Assembly (NCBI GenBank): GCA_902764705.1
Contig: CACWWZ010000043.1
Span: 1 to 57,075 of the forward strand
Direction: 5' to 3'
DNA from: an uncultured Prevotellaceae bacterium
Lineage (GTDB): Bacteria > Bacteroidota > Bacteroidia > Bacteroidales > Bacteroidaceae
DNA length: 57,075 bases
Shown: one piece after another, positions 1 through 7,060 of the stretch
How positions within the stretch are numbered: the stretch's first letter is position 1
How the letters are laid out: each line of letters opens with the position of its first letter
Program-made: the position numbers and the translations under genes
Notes under the pieces: model-generated
Database searches by the model: none
Seen by the model: only the letters and a program-made list of their open reading frames with translations
What the model was told of the DNA's origin: nothing

Positions 1-78
1 TGCAGAGCGTCCACCACAAGCTGCCAGAATCGCGCTTGTAAAAAGGAATGCGGCAATCATCAAAATGGTTTTTCTCAT
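1..78 (-). CDS. Lipoprotein, N-terminal fragment (runs off window)
   Basis: Reading leftward from the ATG at 78, the 26 visible codons give a Lys/Arg start (MRKT), a hydrophobic stretch and the lipobox LAAC followed by Gly-Gly, a lipoprotein signal peptide cleaved before Cys. An in-frame ATG at 93 (MSQIV) is an alternative start. The 78 start is preferred because it gives a normal short basic n-region. The mature protein lies outside the window, so the function cannot be named. Confidence 0.7.
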   Translation of the reverse strand, partial: MRKTILMIAAFLFTSAILAACGGRSA

Positions 79-111
79 AACAATTTGGCTCATAGTTTAT
101 TATTACGGCTG

Positions 112-119
112 CAAAGATA
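112..119 (-). promoter_or_regulatory. Bacteroidota -7 box for the lipoprotein
   Basis: TATCTTTG on the minus strand, about 35 bp upstream of the lipoprotein start, fits the TAnnTTTG consensus. Confidence 0.6.
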
Positions 120-240
120 AGAAAAAAACGTGAAAAAAAGAACAAAAAACACATTCTTGTTTTTCGACATGCTCTGCCGCAAGATGTCGCTCTCAATATG
201 ATGCACACGTTTAAAAAAGAAGATGGTAGGGAGAAAGCAA

Positions 241-272
241 CAAAAAATCCGCTAACTTATTGTAAGTCAGCG
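241..272 (-). terminator. Intrinsic terminator after tRNA-Pro
   Basis: On the minus strand CCGCTGACTT, a short loop and AAGTTAGCGG form a stem, followed by a T-run. It lies 20 bp past the tRNA 3' end. Confidence 0.75.
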
Positions 273-289
273 GACTCTTTCCACATAGG

Positions 290-365
290 TGGTCGAGGTG
301 ACAGGACTCGAACCTGCGACAGCCTGGTCCCAAACCAGGAACGCTACCAACTGCGCTACACCTCG
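290..365 (-). tRNA. tRNA-Pro (anticodon TGG)
   Basis: The 7-bp acceptor stem CGAGGTG/CACCTCG, anticodon loop TTTGGGA (anticodon TGG), T-arm GGTTCGAGTCC and an encoded CCA end are all visible. It is a single-gene transcript with its own promoter and terminator. Confidence 0.95.
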
Positions 366-384
366 TTGCCTTGAAAAGCGGGTG

Positions 385-392
385 CAAAGGTA
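385..392 (-). promoter_or_regulatory. -7 box of tRNA-Pro
   Basis: TACCTTTG on the minus strand, about 20 bp before the mature tRNA 5' end. Confidence 0.65.
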
Positions 393-396
393 CAAA

Positions 397-431
397 ATAA
401 ATTAAACATTAAACATTAAACATTAAATTTT
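397..431. repeat. Tandem 8-bp phrase repeat (TTAAACAT)
   Basis: At least three tandem copies of ATTAAACA lie between tRNA-Pro and the serine palmitoyltransferase gene. Related phrases (TTTAATGTTTAATC) recur at about 523-545. The same phrase family recurs around 34.4, 35.7 and 36.1 kb. Confidence 0.6.
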
Positions 432-551
432 TAGCTGCAAATTAAAATATATTAACAATAATGTGAGCCAACTCTTTATGTCAGCTCACATCATTTATCT
501 TCAACATCTTCTGAGCGAAGCAAAATTAATGTTTAATCTTTAATGATTAAC

Positions 552-1739
552 CTACTTAATGATTCCCTGTTCGACGAAGATCTTCTTCAGTGCGACGACG
601 GAACGGTCGACCTGCTCCTTGGTATGGGTGGCCATCAGGGCATAGCGCACGAGTGTGTCCTGAGGGGCACAAGCGGGCGGAATGACGGGGTTGATGAACA
701 CGCCGGCCTTGAAGGCGAGAGCGGTGACGAGGAACGTCTTGTCGACATCGCGCACATAAAGAGGAATGATGGGGCTCTCGGTGTCGCCAATCTCGAAACC
801 TTCCTCGCGAAAACGCTTCAGTGCATAGTGGGTGACATCCCAAAGGGCCTGGATGCGCTCGGGCTCCTTCTGCAGGATGTGCAGAGCCTCCATAGCGGCA
901 GCCGTTGCTGCAGGAGTGTTCGAAGCCGAGAAGATGTAGGTGCGGCAGGTGTGACGCAGGAAGTTGATGGTGTCCCAGTCGGAGGCAATGAAACCACCGA
1001 TGGATGCCAGCGACTTCGAGAAGGTACCCATGATGAGGTCGACCTCGTCGGTGAGTCCGAAGTGGTCGCACACGCCCCTACCCTGCTTGCCGAAGACGCC
1101 AATACCGTGGGCCTCGTCGACCATGATGGAGCAGTTGTATTTGTGCTTCAGCTCGACAATCTCGGGCAGTTTGCAGAGGTCACCCTCCATCGAGAACACA
1201 CCGTCGACGACGATGAGCTTGATGGCTTCGTAGGGCAGCTTCTGGAGCACGCGCTCCAAGTCGGCCATGTCGTTGTGCTTGTAGTGCAGCTGGCGGGCAA
1301 ACGAAAGACGACGACCGTCCACAATACTGGCGTGGTCACGATCGTCGCAGATGATGTAGTCGTCCTTGCCGACTACCATTGCCAAAACGCCTTGGTTTAC
1401 TGAAAATCCGGTAGAGAAGCACAGGCAATCGTCCTTGCCGATGAACTCTGAGATTTCTTTTTCCAACTGCACGTGCAGGTCGAGCGTTCCGTTCAGGAAA
1501 CGGCTTCCTGCGCAGCCTGAGCCATACTTGTCGAGAGCCGCCTTGGCAGCATCGATGATGCGCTGGTCACCCGTCAGGCCCGTGTAGGCGTTAGAACCGA
1601 ACATCAGCACCTTGTGGCCGCCCATCTCTACCTCAGTTCCCTGCTTGCCCTCAATGGCGCGGAAATAAGGATATACGTCAGCCTCCATAAACTTCTGGGG
1701 CTCACGATAAAGCTTGTATTTTTCTTGTAATTGTCCCAT
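552..1739 (-). CDS. spt: Serine palmitoyltransferase (AOS-family PLP enzyme)
   Basis: Alpha-oxoamine synthase fold type I PLP enzyme of 395 aa. In Bacteroidota the closest family member condenses serine with palmitoyl-CoA or a branched acyl-CoA to 3-ketosphinganine, the first step of sphingolipid synthesis. Visible motifs are the glycine-rich GSGCAGSRFLNGT, the HASIVDGRRLS region, the PLP-binding DEAHGIGVFG and the Schiff-base lysine in TFSKSLASIGG near residue 240. The start at 1739 (MGQLQEKY) matches the usual N-terminus; the longer open frame upstream crosses the promoter and is not used. The alternatives KBL and BioF share the fold. The specific assignment rests on sequence resemblance to Bacteroides SPT and on genus context; no neighbouring sphingolipid genes are present, although a lipid kinase is divergent. 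Confidence 0.8.
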   Translation of the reverse strand: MGQLQEKYKLYREPQKFMEADVYPYFRAIEGKQGTEVEMGGHKVLMFGSNAYTGLTGDQRIIDAAKAALDKYGSGCAGSRFLNGTLDLHVQLEKEISEFIGKDDCLCFSTGFSVNQGVLAMVVGKDDYIICDDRDHASIVDGRRLSFARQLHYKHNDMADLERVLQKLPYEAIKLIVVDGVFSMEGDLCKLPEIVELKHKYNCSIMVDEAHGIGVFGKQGRGVCDHFGLTDEVDLIMGTFSKSLASIGGFIASDWDTINFLRHTCRTYIFSASNTPAATAAAMEALHILQKEPERIQALWDVTHYALKRFREEGFEIGDTESPIIPLYVRDVDKTFLVTALAFKAGVFINPVIPPACAPQDTLVRYALMATHTKEQVDRSVVALKKIFVEQGIIK

Positions 1740-1781
1740 AAAAATAGGTGCGACCGAAGTCACAAATTTGTTTTCAGACTG

Positions 1782-1814
1782 CAAAGGTACACATTTTTTT
1801 AGAAATAGTGCAAA
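1782..1814 (-). promoter_or_regulatory. Promoter of spt (-33 TTTG, -7 TACCTTTG)
   Basis: On the minus strand TACCTTTG (1782-1789) is preceded by TTTG (1811-1814) with a 21-bp spacer, the classic Bacteroidota sigma-ABfr layout. Confidence 0.75.
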
Positions 1815-1832
1815 AAAATGAGAAATATTTCG

Positions 1833-1840
1833 TATTTTTG
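1833..1840 (+). promoter_or_regulatory. -7 box of the lipid kinase gene
   Basis: TATTTTTG lies 8 bp before the start codon at 1849, so the transcript leader would be extremely short. The -33 element is not clear. It is divergent from the spt promoter. Confidence 0.5.
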
Positions 1841-1848
1841 CAGTCAGA

Positions 1849-2895
1849 ATGAATAAAAAGCAGAAAATAACGTTCATCGTGAACCCTATTTCGGGTACCA
1901 GCAGCAAGGAACACATCCCCGAGCTGATTGAGGAAATGCTGGACCACGAGCGCTTCGACTACGAGGTGCGGCAGACGGCTTATCGCGGTAATGCAGCCGA
2001 GATAGCCCGCGAGTCGGCAGAGGCTGGCGTGGACGTCGTGGTGGCGGTAGGCGGTGACGGAACGGTGAACGAGGTGGCTCGCTCGCTGGTGCATACGCAG
2101 ACGGCGCTGGGCATCATTCCCACGGGTTCCGGCAACGGTTTGGCGCGCCATCTGTGCATTCCCATGAACAGCAGCAAGGCGCTGGAAATCATCAACCAAT
2201 GCCAGATTGAGGCCTTCGACTACGGCGTCATCAACGGTCTGCCGTTCTTCTGCACCTGCGGCATGGGGTTCGACGCGTTCATCTCGCTGAAATTCGCCGA
2301 AGCCGGCAAGCGCGGACCCATCACCTACGTGGAAAACGTGCTGAAAGAGGGGCTGAAATACAAGCCCGAAACGTACGAGATAGAGGACGAGACGGGCACG
2401 AAGCACTACAAGGCGTTCCTCATTGCCTGTGCCAATGCGTCGCAATACGGCAACAACGCCTATATTGCACCGGGTGCGACGATGAAGGACGGTGAATTGG
2501 ACGTCATCGTGATGGAGCCCTTCGACGTGCTGGACGCACCGCAGATTGCCGCCGACCTGTTTATGAAGACGCTGGGCAACAATTCGAAGATCAAGACGTT
2601 CCGCACTCAGAAGCTGCACATTCACCGCAAGGAGGCCGGTGCCATCCATTACGACGGCGACCCCATCATGACGGATAACGACATTGACGTGCATGTGGAG
2701 CATCTGGGCATCCGCATCGTGGCTAATCCGGACATGCCGGAGGACGAAGCGCAACCCAACCAGTTGTTGAACGCCTTCAGCGACTTCTTTAATAATATTA
2801 ATAATGTACGCGAGGACATCACGCAGGACCTGGAGAAGAGCAGCCGCCGAATACAGGCGATTAACAAGGTACTTTTGCGCAAATTAAGGAATTAA
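1849..2895 (+). CDS. Diacylglycerol kinase-family lipid kinase (YegS/BmrU-like)
   Basis: 348 aa. N-terminal DAGK catalytic domain: a phosphate-binding NPISGTSS near the start, the signature GGDGTVNEVARSL and GSGNGLARHL. The YegS-type C-terminal beta-sandwich follows (GDPIMTDNDIDVHVEH). It phosphorylates a lipid alcohol such as diacylglycerol or a sphingoid base at the inner membrane. The substrate cannot be read from sequence, but the divergent neighbour makes the sphingolipid precursor, so a sphingoid-base kinase role is a fair inference. The C-terminal basic tail (about 40 residues) extends beyond the core family length. Confidence 0.85.
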   Translation: MNKKQKITFIVNPISGTSSKEHIPELIEEMLDHERFDYEVRQTAYRGNAAEIARESAEAGVDVVVAVGGDGTVNEVARSLVHTQTALGIIPTGSGNGLARHLCIPMNSSKALEIINQCQIEAFDYGVINGLPFFCTCGMGFDAFISLKFAEAGKRGPITYVENVLKEGLKYKPETYEIEDETGTKHYKAFLIACANASQYGNNAYIAPGATMKDGELDVIVMEPFDVLDAPQIAADLFMKTLGNNSKIKTFRTQKLHIHRKEAGAIHYDGDPIMTDNDIDVHVEHLGIRIVANPDMPEDEAQPNQLLNAFSDFFNNINNVREDITQDLEKSSRRIQAINKVLLRKLRN

Positions 2896-2913
2896 ATAAT
2901 GGGTCGGCCCATA

Positions 2914-3090
2914 ATGGATTGGCAGGTTATATTGACAGGGGTGATTATTGTGGGGGCTGTGGGGTATGCCGCATGGCGATGCTACGATAACTTACGCGAG
3001 GGCGGCGACCCGTGTCGCGACTGCGAACTGAAAGAAAAATGCCAGAAAAAATGCGAGAAAAGCAGCCAGAACACGTGTCATTGTAAATAA
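2914..3090 (+). CDS. FeoB-associated Cys-rich small membrane protein
   Basis: 58 aa from ATG 2914 (MDWQVIL); an in-frame ATG at 2899 would add MGRPI. The 2914 start is chosen because this family begins MDWQ. One transmembrane helix (residues 4-22) is followed by a Cys cluster: CRDCELKEKCQKKCEKSS and CHC at the end. The layout fits the FeoB-associated Cys-rich family (PF12669). No feoB is nearby, so a link to iron uptake is only by family. It is 18 bp behind the lipid kinase and probably cotranscribed. Confidence 0.65.
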   Translation: MDWQVILTGVIIVGAVGYAAWRCYDNLREGGDPCRDCELKEKCQKKCEKSSQNTCHCK

Positions 3091-3113
3091 TTAGCAAAAA
3101 ATTCGCGATTTTG

Positions 3114-3145
3114 TTTGGTGATTTGCTCATTTATTCGTACCTTTG
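3114..3145 (+). promoter_or_regulatory. Promoter of tRNA-Cys
   Basis: TTTG (3114-3117), a 20-bp spacer and TACCTTTG (3138-3145). The sequence TTTGGTNNTTTGCTCNTTTATTCG leading into the box closely resembles the twin promoters at 31759-31866. The predicted transcript has a leader of about 85 nt before the tRNA. Confidence 0.75.
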
Positions 3146-3162
3146 CATCCGCTTTCCACATC

Positions 3163-3220
3163 GGTGCCTTGACTCTTGGTCAGACACCTACGTTCGAAAA
3201 AGCTGAAGCGAGCTTCGCTT
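3163..3220 (+). other. Two hairpins in the tRNA-Cys leader
   Basis: GGTG...CACC with inner TGAC/GTCA (3163-3188) begins with GGTGCCTTG, identical to the first nine bases of the mature tRNA-Cys. A second inverted repeat AAAAAGC...GCTTTTT (about 3198-3222) follows. They may guide 5' processing or be a remnant of a duplicated tRNA start. Confidence 0.4.
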
Positions 3221-3235
3221 TTTACTCGCTGAAAC

Positions 3236-3310
3236 GGTGCCTTGGATGAGTGGCTTAGTCAACGGTCTGCAAAACCGTCTACGGCGGTTCGAATCCGCCA
3301 GGCACCTCCA
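3236..3310 (+). tRNA. tRNA-Cys (anticodon GCA)
   Basis: Acceptor GGTGCCT/AGGCACC, anticodon stem ACGGT/ACCGT with loop CTGCAAA (anticodon GCA), T-arm GCGGTTCGAATCCGC and an encoded CCA are all visible. Confidence 0.93.
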
Positions 3311-3316
3311 GAAAAA

Positions 3317-3352
3317 AAACCTCCCGAGCTCATTGCCCGAGAGGTTTTTTTG
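3317..3352 (+). terminator. Intrinsic terminator after tRNA-Cys
   Basis: AACCTC...GAGGTT stem with an internal CGAG/CCCGAG part and a T7 run. It may also serve galE from the other side (A-run on the left). Confidence 0.65.
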
Positions 3353-3377
3353 TATCTATCAGTTGGCGAGAGTCGGC

Positions 3378-4418
3378 TTACTGTATGCCGTCCTCACGCA
3401 GTTTCTGCTGCCATTTCCAAGCCGACCTCAGCACTTCCTCAGTAGGCGTCTCAGCCTTCCAGCCCAGCACCTTGTTGGCTTTGTCGACATTGCCCCACAC
3501 CTGTTCGATGTCACCTTCGCGACGCGGAGCGTAGGTCCAGTTCACCTTTACGCCAGTAGCCTTCTCAAAGCCCTCTACAACTTCGAGGGTAGAAAGTCCC
3601 TTGCCAGTACCCACATTGAACACCTCGACGGGGTCGGTCTCAGGCTTGTCGAGCACACGCTCCATGGCCTTGACGTGAGCCTTGGCCAAGTCGACCACAT
3701 AGATGTAGTCGCGGATGCAGGTCTTGTCGGGGGTATTGTAGTCGTTGCCGAAAATCTTCAGCTGTTCGCGGATACCAATGGCCGTCTGCGTGACGAAGGG
3801 AATCAGGTTCATGGGCACGCCGTTGGGCAACTCACCGATGAGTGCAGAGGGATGTGCACCAATGGGATTGAAGTAGCGCAGAAGGATGGCCTTGATGGGT
3901 GCACCGGAGTGTACATAGTCATGAATGATCTCCTCGTTGATCTGCTTGGTGTTGCCGTAGGGCGACATCGCCTTCTGCACGGGGGCGTCCTCAGTAACGG
4001 GCAGATACTCTGGCGCGGGCTGTCCGTAGACGGTGCACGAGCTGGAGAAGATGATGCCCTTGACATCGTATTTCGGCATGAGCTCCAACAGGTTTATCAG
4101 GCTCACGAGGTTATTGCGATAGTACTTCAGCGGTTTCTCGACACTCTCGCCGACAGCCTTCGAGGCAGCGAAGTGGATGATGCCCTCGATATCGGGATAC
4201 TTGCGGAAGATGTTCTCCATAGCATCGAAATCGCAGCAGTCGGCCTGGATAAAGTCAGGACGGATGCCGGTAATCTTCTCAATGCCGTCAACCACGTTGG
4301 CATTGGAATTCGAGAGGTTATCGACGATGACTACTTTGTAGCCTGCATTTTGCAGCTCTACGGTGGTGTGGCTTCCGATGAAACCAGTACCACCAGTGAC
4401 AAGAATGGTTTGCTTCAT
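3378..4418 (-). CDS. galE: UDP-glucose 4-epimerase
   Basis: 346 aa, full length for GalE. It interconverts UDP-glucose and UDP-galactose in the cytoplasm (Leloir pathway and polysaccharide precursors). The N-terminal Rossmann motif GGTGFIGSH and NAD-binding VDNLSNSN are present, as are the catalytic SSSCTVYG serine/threonine region and the YGNTK motif (Tyr/Lys). The start is placed at 4418 (MKQTILVTGG) because the motif lies about 7 residues in, as usual; the ten codons upstream look non-coding. It is monocistronic between tRNA genes. Confidence 0.95.
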   Translation of the reverse strand: MKQTILVTGGTGFIGSHTTVELQNAGYKVVIVDNLSNSNANVVDGIEKITGIRPDFIQADCCDFDAMENIFRKYPDIEGIIHFAASKAVGESVEKPLKYYRNNLVSLINLLELMPKYDVKGIIFSSSCTVYGQPAPEYLPVTEDAPVQKAMSPYGNTKQINEEIIHDYVHSGAPIKAILLRYFNPIGAHPSALIGELPNGVPMNLIPFVTQTAIGIREQLKIFGNDYNTPDKTCIRDYIYVVDLAKAHVKAMERVLDKPETDPVEVFNVGTGKGLSTLEVVEGFEKATGVKVNWTYAPRREGDIEQVWGNVDKANKVLGWKAETPTEEVLRSAWKWQQKLREDGIQ

Positions 4419-4487
4419 ATTCTTCGTATAGTTATAAAAAAAACTCACCGAACGACTGAGGTCCAGTGAGCTGCTTACTTTTCGTTG

Positions 4488-4561
4488 CGGTGCGTACGAG
4501 ACTCGAACTCGTGACCTCCTGCGTGACAGGCAGGCATTCTAACCTACTGAACTAACGCACC
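4488..4561 (-). tRNA. tRNA-Asp (anticodon GTC), copy without encoded CCA
   Basis: Acceptor GGTGCGT/ACGCACC, anticodon stem CCTGC/GCAGG with loop CTGTCAC (anticodon GTC) and T-arm CGAGTTCGAGTCTCG. The base after the discriminator is not CCA, so CCA must be added by nucleotidyltransferase. It is the distal member of a tandem pair. Confidence 0.92.
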
Positions 4562-4591
4562 TTGCTTTGCGACTCGTTTTGACTTGTGTTC

Positions 4592-4668
4592 TGGCGGTGC
4601 GTACGAGACTCGAACTCGTGACCTCCTGCGTGACAGGCAGGCATTCTAACCTACTGAACTAACGCACC
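4592..4668 (-). tRNA. tRNA-Asp (anticodon GTC), copy with encoded CCA
   Basis: Same mature sequence as the copy at 4488-4561, but followed by an encoded CCA (4592-4594). It is the promoter-proximal copy of the tandem pair; the spacer is about 30 bp. Confidence 0.92.
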
Positions 4669-4698
4669 AGAAAAGTCGCTTTTGTCGTTTAGCGGGTG

Positions 4699-4706
4699 CA
4701 AAGGTA
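4699..4706 (-). promoter_or_regulatory. -7 box of the tRNA-Asp pair
   Basis: TACCTTTG on the minus strand, about 30 bp upstream of the proximal tRNA-Asp. Confidence 0.65.
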
Positions 4707-4746
4707 CATAGAATTTTCGAATCGGCAAAACTTTTTTGCGAAAACT

Positions 4747-5259
4747 TTATAAAAAACTTTGCAAAAGGTGGGCATCGTGGTATTTTCTGCCGTCGAAGAG
4801 CCACTCTTTCAGCACCGTTTGCTCCGTAAAGCCCGCATTTTGGAATACCTTGAGGGCTTCCTGATTGTCGTTTTTCACGACGGCATAGAGCTGGTGCAGA
4901 TGCAATACGCGCAGTGCATAGGATCGGAGTTCCGACAAGGCAGCGGTGGCATAGCCCTGCCGGCGGCACGCCTTGAGGATGACGATGCCCGCCTCAGCCC
5001 GCTGATGCTGCGGGTCGAAACGCACGAGGTCGACCATTCCCACCGTCTGGCCAGCTTCGTTGTCGATGACGAGTCGCACCTGCCGATCGGCATAGATATC
5101 ATCAGCCGAGGTGGCGATGTAGTCGTGCAAGGTGTAGCGTGAATAAGGCACGTTGGTGGTGCCTACATCCCAGAGACTGGAGTCGTTCTCAATCTGATAG
5201 AGCAAATCGAGGTCTTCGGGTTCGATGGCGCGCAGCCGGATGGTGGGCAAGGTGTTCAT
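4747..5259 (-). CDS. GNAT-family N-acetyltransferase
   Basis: 170 aa, RimJ/RimL/SpeG-like GNAT fold. Visible are the N-terminal LRAIEPEDLDLLYQIEND, strand VGMVDLVRFDPQHQRAEAGIVI and the acetyl-CoA pyrophosphate loop ACRRQGYATAAL (R/QxxGxG/A variant). The later NDNQEALKVFQNAGF motif is also clear. It transfers acetyl from acetyl-CoA to an amine. Similarity to SpeG around VDLVxFxxxHxRAE makes a polyamine or peptide N-terminus plausible, but the substrate is not established. Its ATG overlaps the stop of the upstream glycosyltransferase by 4 bp, so translation is probably coupled. Confidence 0.8.
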   Translation of the reverse strand: MNTLPTIRLRAIEPEDLDLLYQIENDSSLWDVGTTNVPYSRYTLHDYIATSADDIYADRQVRLVIDNEAGQTVGMVDLVRFDPQHQRAEAGIVILKACRRQGYATAALSELRSYALRVLHLHQLYAVVKNDNQEALKVFQNAGFTEQTVLKEWLFDGRKYHDAHLLQSFL

Positions 5260-6128
5260 GAGCGGTTGTCTTTACGTGGGTTGAGGAATTGTTGCAGGCG
5301 GTCCATCTGTATGTGGATCAGTGCCAGGAAAGCACGGAAATAGATGGCGGTCTTGATAGGCAGCGAGAGCAGAATGCTGAGGTGGCCGTAATGTTTTCGG
5401 AAGAAGATGAGCATGGCCTGATAGAACACGTGGACGTAGCGGAAGCTGGACTTCTGCGTCGACTCACCCTTGTAATGGACGATGTCGTAGGGCAGGAACC
5501 AGTTTTGCCAACCGCCCTTCAGCAAACGATACGAGAGATCGATATCCTCGCCGTACATGAAGAAGTCCTCGTCGAGCAGGCCCACCTGGTTGAGCGCCTT
5601 GCGACGCAACAGACAATAGGCTCCGCTGATGACCTCAATCTGCGAGGGTTGGTCCCACGGCAGATGACTCATATAGTAGCGCTTGGTGAATCCCAGCATT
5701 TTCAGCATCGACACCCACGGTGTAGGCAGTGCACGACGCGATTCTGGGGCTACGGTACCCTCGCGCGTCAACATGCGCACTCCTGCCCCACCCGCTTCCG
5801 GATGGGCATCCATGAAATCGAGACAGCCCTTGATGGTCGGTTCGTAGACCAACGTATCAGGATTCAGCAGCAGCACGTATTCCGATTCGGACTGACGAAT
5901 GGCTTGGTTGTTGGCACGGGCGAAGCCGACGTTTTCCTGATTGGCAATGAAGTGCACCTGCGGATACTTCGGACGCAGCGTTTCCACCGTACCGTCGCTC
6001 GAGCAGTTGTCGACGACGTAGACGTCACCGTCGATACCGTCGAGGGCTTTTTTCACACTCTCGAGGCATTCGTCCAGAATCTGGCAGACGTTATAGCTAA
6101 CGATGACTATGCTGATTTTCTTGGCCAT
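5256..6128 (-). CDS. Family 2 glycosyltransferase
   Basis: 290 aa. GT-A fold: ISIVIVSYN at the start, VDNCSSDGT, the metal-binding-type LLNPDT (DxD variant) and a later MYGEDIDLSYRL acceptor/catalytic motif. A hydrophobic C-terminus suggests membrane association. It likely adds a sugar (often rhamnose in this WbbL-like subgroup) to a lipid-linked glycan; the sugar cannot be read here. The start at 6128 (MAKKISIV) is chosen because the upstream open frame is low-complexity and lies inside the preceding gene. It overlaps the 79-aa membrane protein by 22 bp and the GNAT by 4 bp. Confidence 0.88.
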   Translation of the reverse strand: MAKKISIVIVSYNVCQILDECLESVKKALDGIDGDVYVVDNCSSDGTVETLRPKYPQVHFIANQENVGFARANNQAIRQSESEYVLLLNPDTLVYEPTIKGCLDFMDAHPEAGGAGVRMLTREGTVAPESRRALPTPWVSMLKMLGFTKRYYMSHLPWDQPSQIEVISGAYCLLRRKALNQVGLLDEDFFMYGEDIDLSYRLLKGGWQNWFLPYDIVHYKGESTQKSSFRYVHVFYQAMLIFFRKHYGHLSILLSLPIKTAIYFRAFLALIHIQMDRLQQFLNPRKDNRS

Positions 6129-6346
6129 ACGAAGGGAATGCAGATCAAGAGCACGACGCCCAGATAAAAGAAGGGTGTGGTGCGGTAAATGATGTAGAGA
6201 ATGATGTTTGCCAGCAGGGGCAGTCCGATGAGCAACATGCGCCGCTGCCAGCTCCACTTGATGAGACGCACCCCCAGATAGGCACACGCCAGCGTAGCCA
6301 GTTCCATGAAGGTCGTCAGTATAAATTGCAATGTTTCGTCGTTCAT
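6107..6346 (-). CDS. Small membrane protein, function unknown
   Basis: 79 aa from MNDETLQF. Two to three hydrophobic segments (FMELATLACAYLGV, LLIGLPLLANIILYIIY, FFYLGVVLLICIPFV) and a basic end (WPRKSA). It overlaps the start of the glycosyltransferase by 22 bp, suggesting joint expression. Upstream of the chosen start is a phrase repeat (TTTCGATGTTTCG) that would translate as a repetitive N-terminus, so that extension is rejected. I recognise no family with confidence. Confidence 0.65.
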   Translation of the reverse strand: MNDETLQFILTTFMELATLACAYLGVRLIKWSWQRRMLLIGLPLLANIILYIIYRTTPFFYLGVVLLICIPFVWPRKSA

Positions 6347-6408
6347 TTTTATTTCGTTATTTCGATATTTCAGGGTTTCGAGATTTCGATGTTTCGATGT
6401 TTCGAAAA
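6347..6408. repeat. TTTCGAT/TTTCGTT phrase repeat
   Basis: About eight imperfect copies of a 7-8-bp phrase (TTTCGATA, TTTCGATG, TTTCGAAA) fill the gap between recR and the small membrane protein. Confidence 0.55.
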
Positions 6409-7029
6409 TCATTTTCCCTCGAAGGGTGTGCGGTTGATGATGGAGCGTCCCAGCGTCACCTCGTCCGTATATTCCAATTCGTCGCCCACGCTGATGCCAC
6501 GGGCAATGATGCTCAGTTTGACATCGGTGAAGGGAGCCAGCTTGCGGAAGATGTAGAAGTTGGTGGTGTCGCCCTCCATTGTCGAGCTCAGCGCCAGGAT
6601 GACCTCGCGCACCCCACCTTCGCTGACACGCTGCACCAACGACTCGATTTCAAGGTCGCTGGGGCCGATACCGTCCATCGGTGAGATGACGCCGCCCAAT
6701 ACGTGGTAGAGTCCCGTGAACTGCTGGGTATTCTCGACCGCCATCACGTCCTGAATGTTCTCGACGACACAGATGACCGACGTGTCGCGATGAGGATCGC
6801 TGCAGATTGGGCACGTGTCGCTGTCGCTGATGTTGTGGCAGACGTGACAATATTGCACCTCCTGACGCATACGTGCGATGGTCTCAGTAAAGCGTTCCAC
6901 ATCTTCGCCGTCCTGACGCAACAGGTGAAGCACCAGGCGCAAGGCCGTCTTGCGACCGATGCCCGGAAGCTTGGAGAACTCTTGTACCGCCCGCTCCAGC
7001 AGTTGGGATGGATATTGTTGTTGTATCAT
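6409..7029 (-). CDS. recR: Recombination mediator RecR
   Basis: 206 aa, normal length. With RecFO it loads RecA onto SSB-coated gaps. In order: N-terminal helix-hairpin-helix ([20 protein letters not shown]), the four-Cys zinc finger ([19 protein letters not shown]), and the Toprim domain ([14 protein letters not shown], then [14 protein letters not shown]). The C-terminal Walker-B-like [16 protein letters not shown] completes it. The start at 7029 (MIQQQYPS) is chosen; the longer frame runs into a CTCTAAA phrase repeat. It is cotranscribed with the ABC-F gene 19 bp upstream. Confidence 0.96.
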   Translation of the reverse strand: MIQQQYPSQLLERAVQEFSKLPGIGRKTALRLVLHLLRQDGEDVERFTETIARMRQEVQYCHVCHNISDSDTCPICSDPHRDTSVICVVENIQDVMAVENTQQFTGLYHVLGGVISPMDGIGPSDLEIESLVQRVSEGGVREVILALSSTMEGDTTNFYIFRKLAPFTDVKLSIIARGISVGDELEYTDEVTLGRSIINRTPFEGK

Positions 7030-7060
7030 AACTCTAAACTCTAAACTTTCAACTCTCAAC
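7030..7060. repeat. ACTCTAAA phrase repeat
   Basis: Repeated AACTCTAAACTCTAAAC/CTCTCAAC phrase between recR and the ABC-F stop. Confidence 0.5.

Noticed and set aside
552-1916. Longer start for serine palmitoyltransferase
   Set aside because: The extra 59 codons cross the promoter and overlap the divergent lipid kinase gene.
3237-4469. 410-aa plus-strand open frame
   Set aside because: It begins inside tRNA-Cys and runs antisense to galE.
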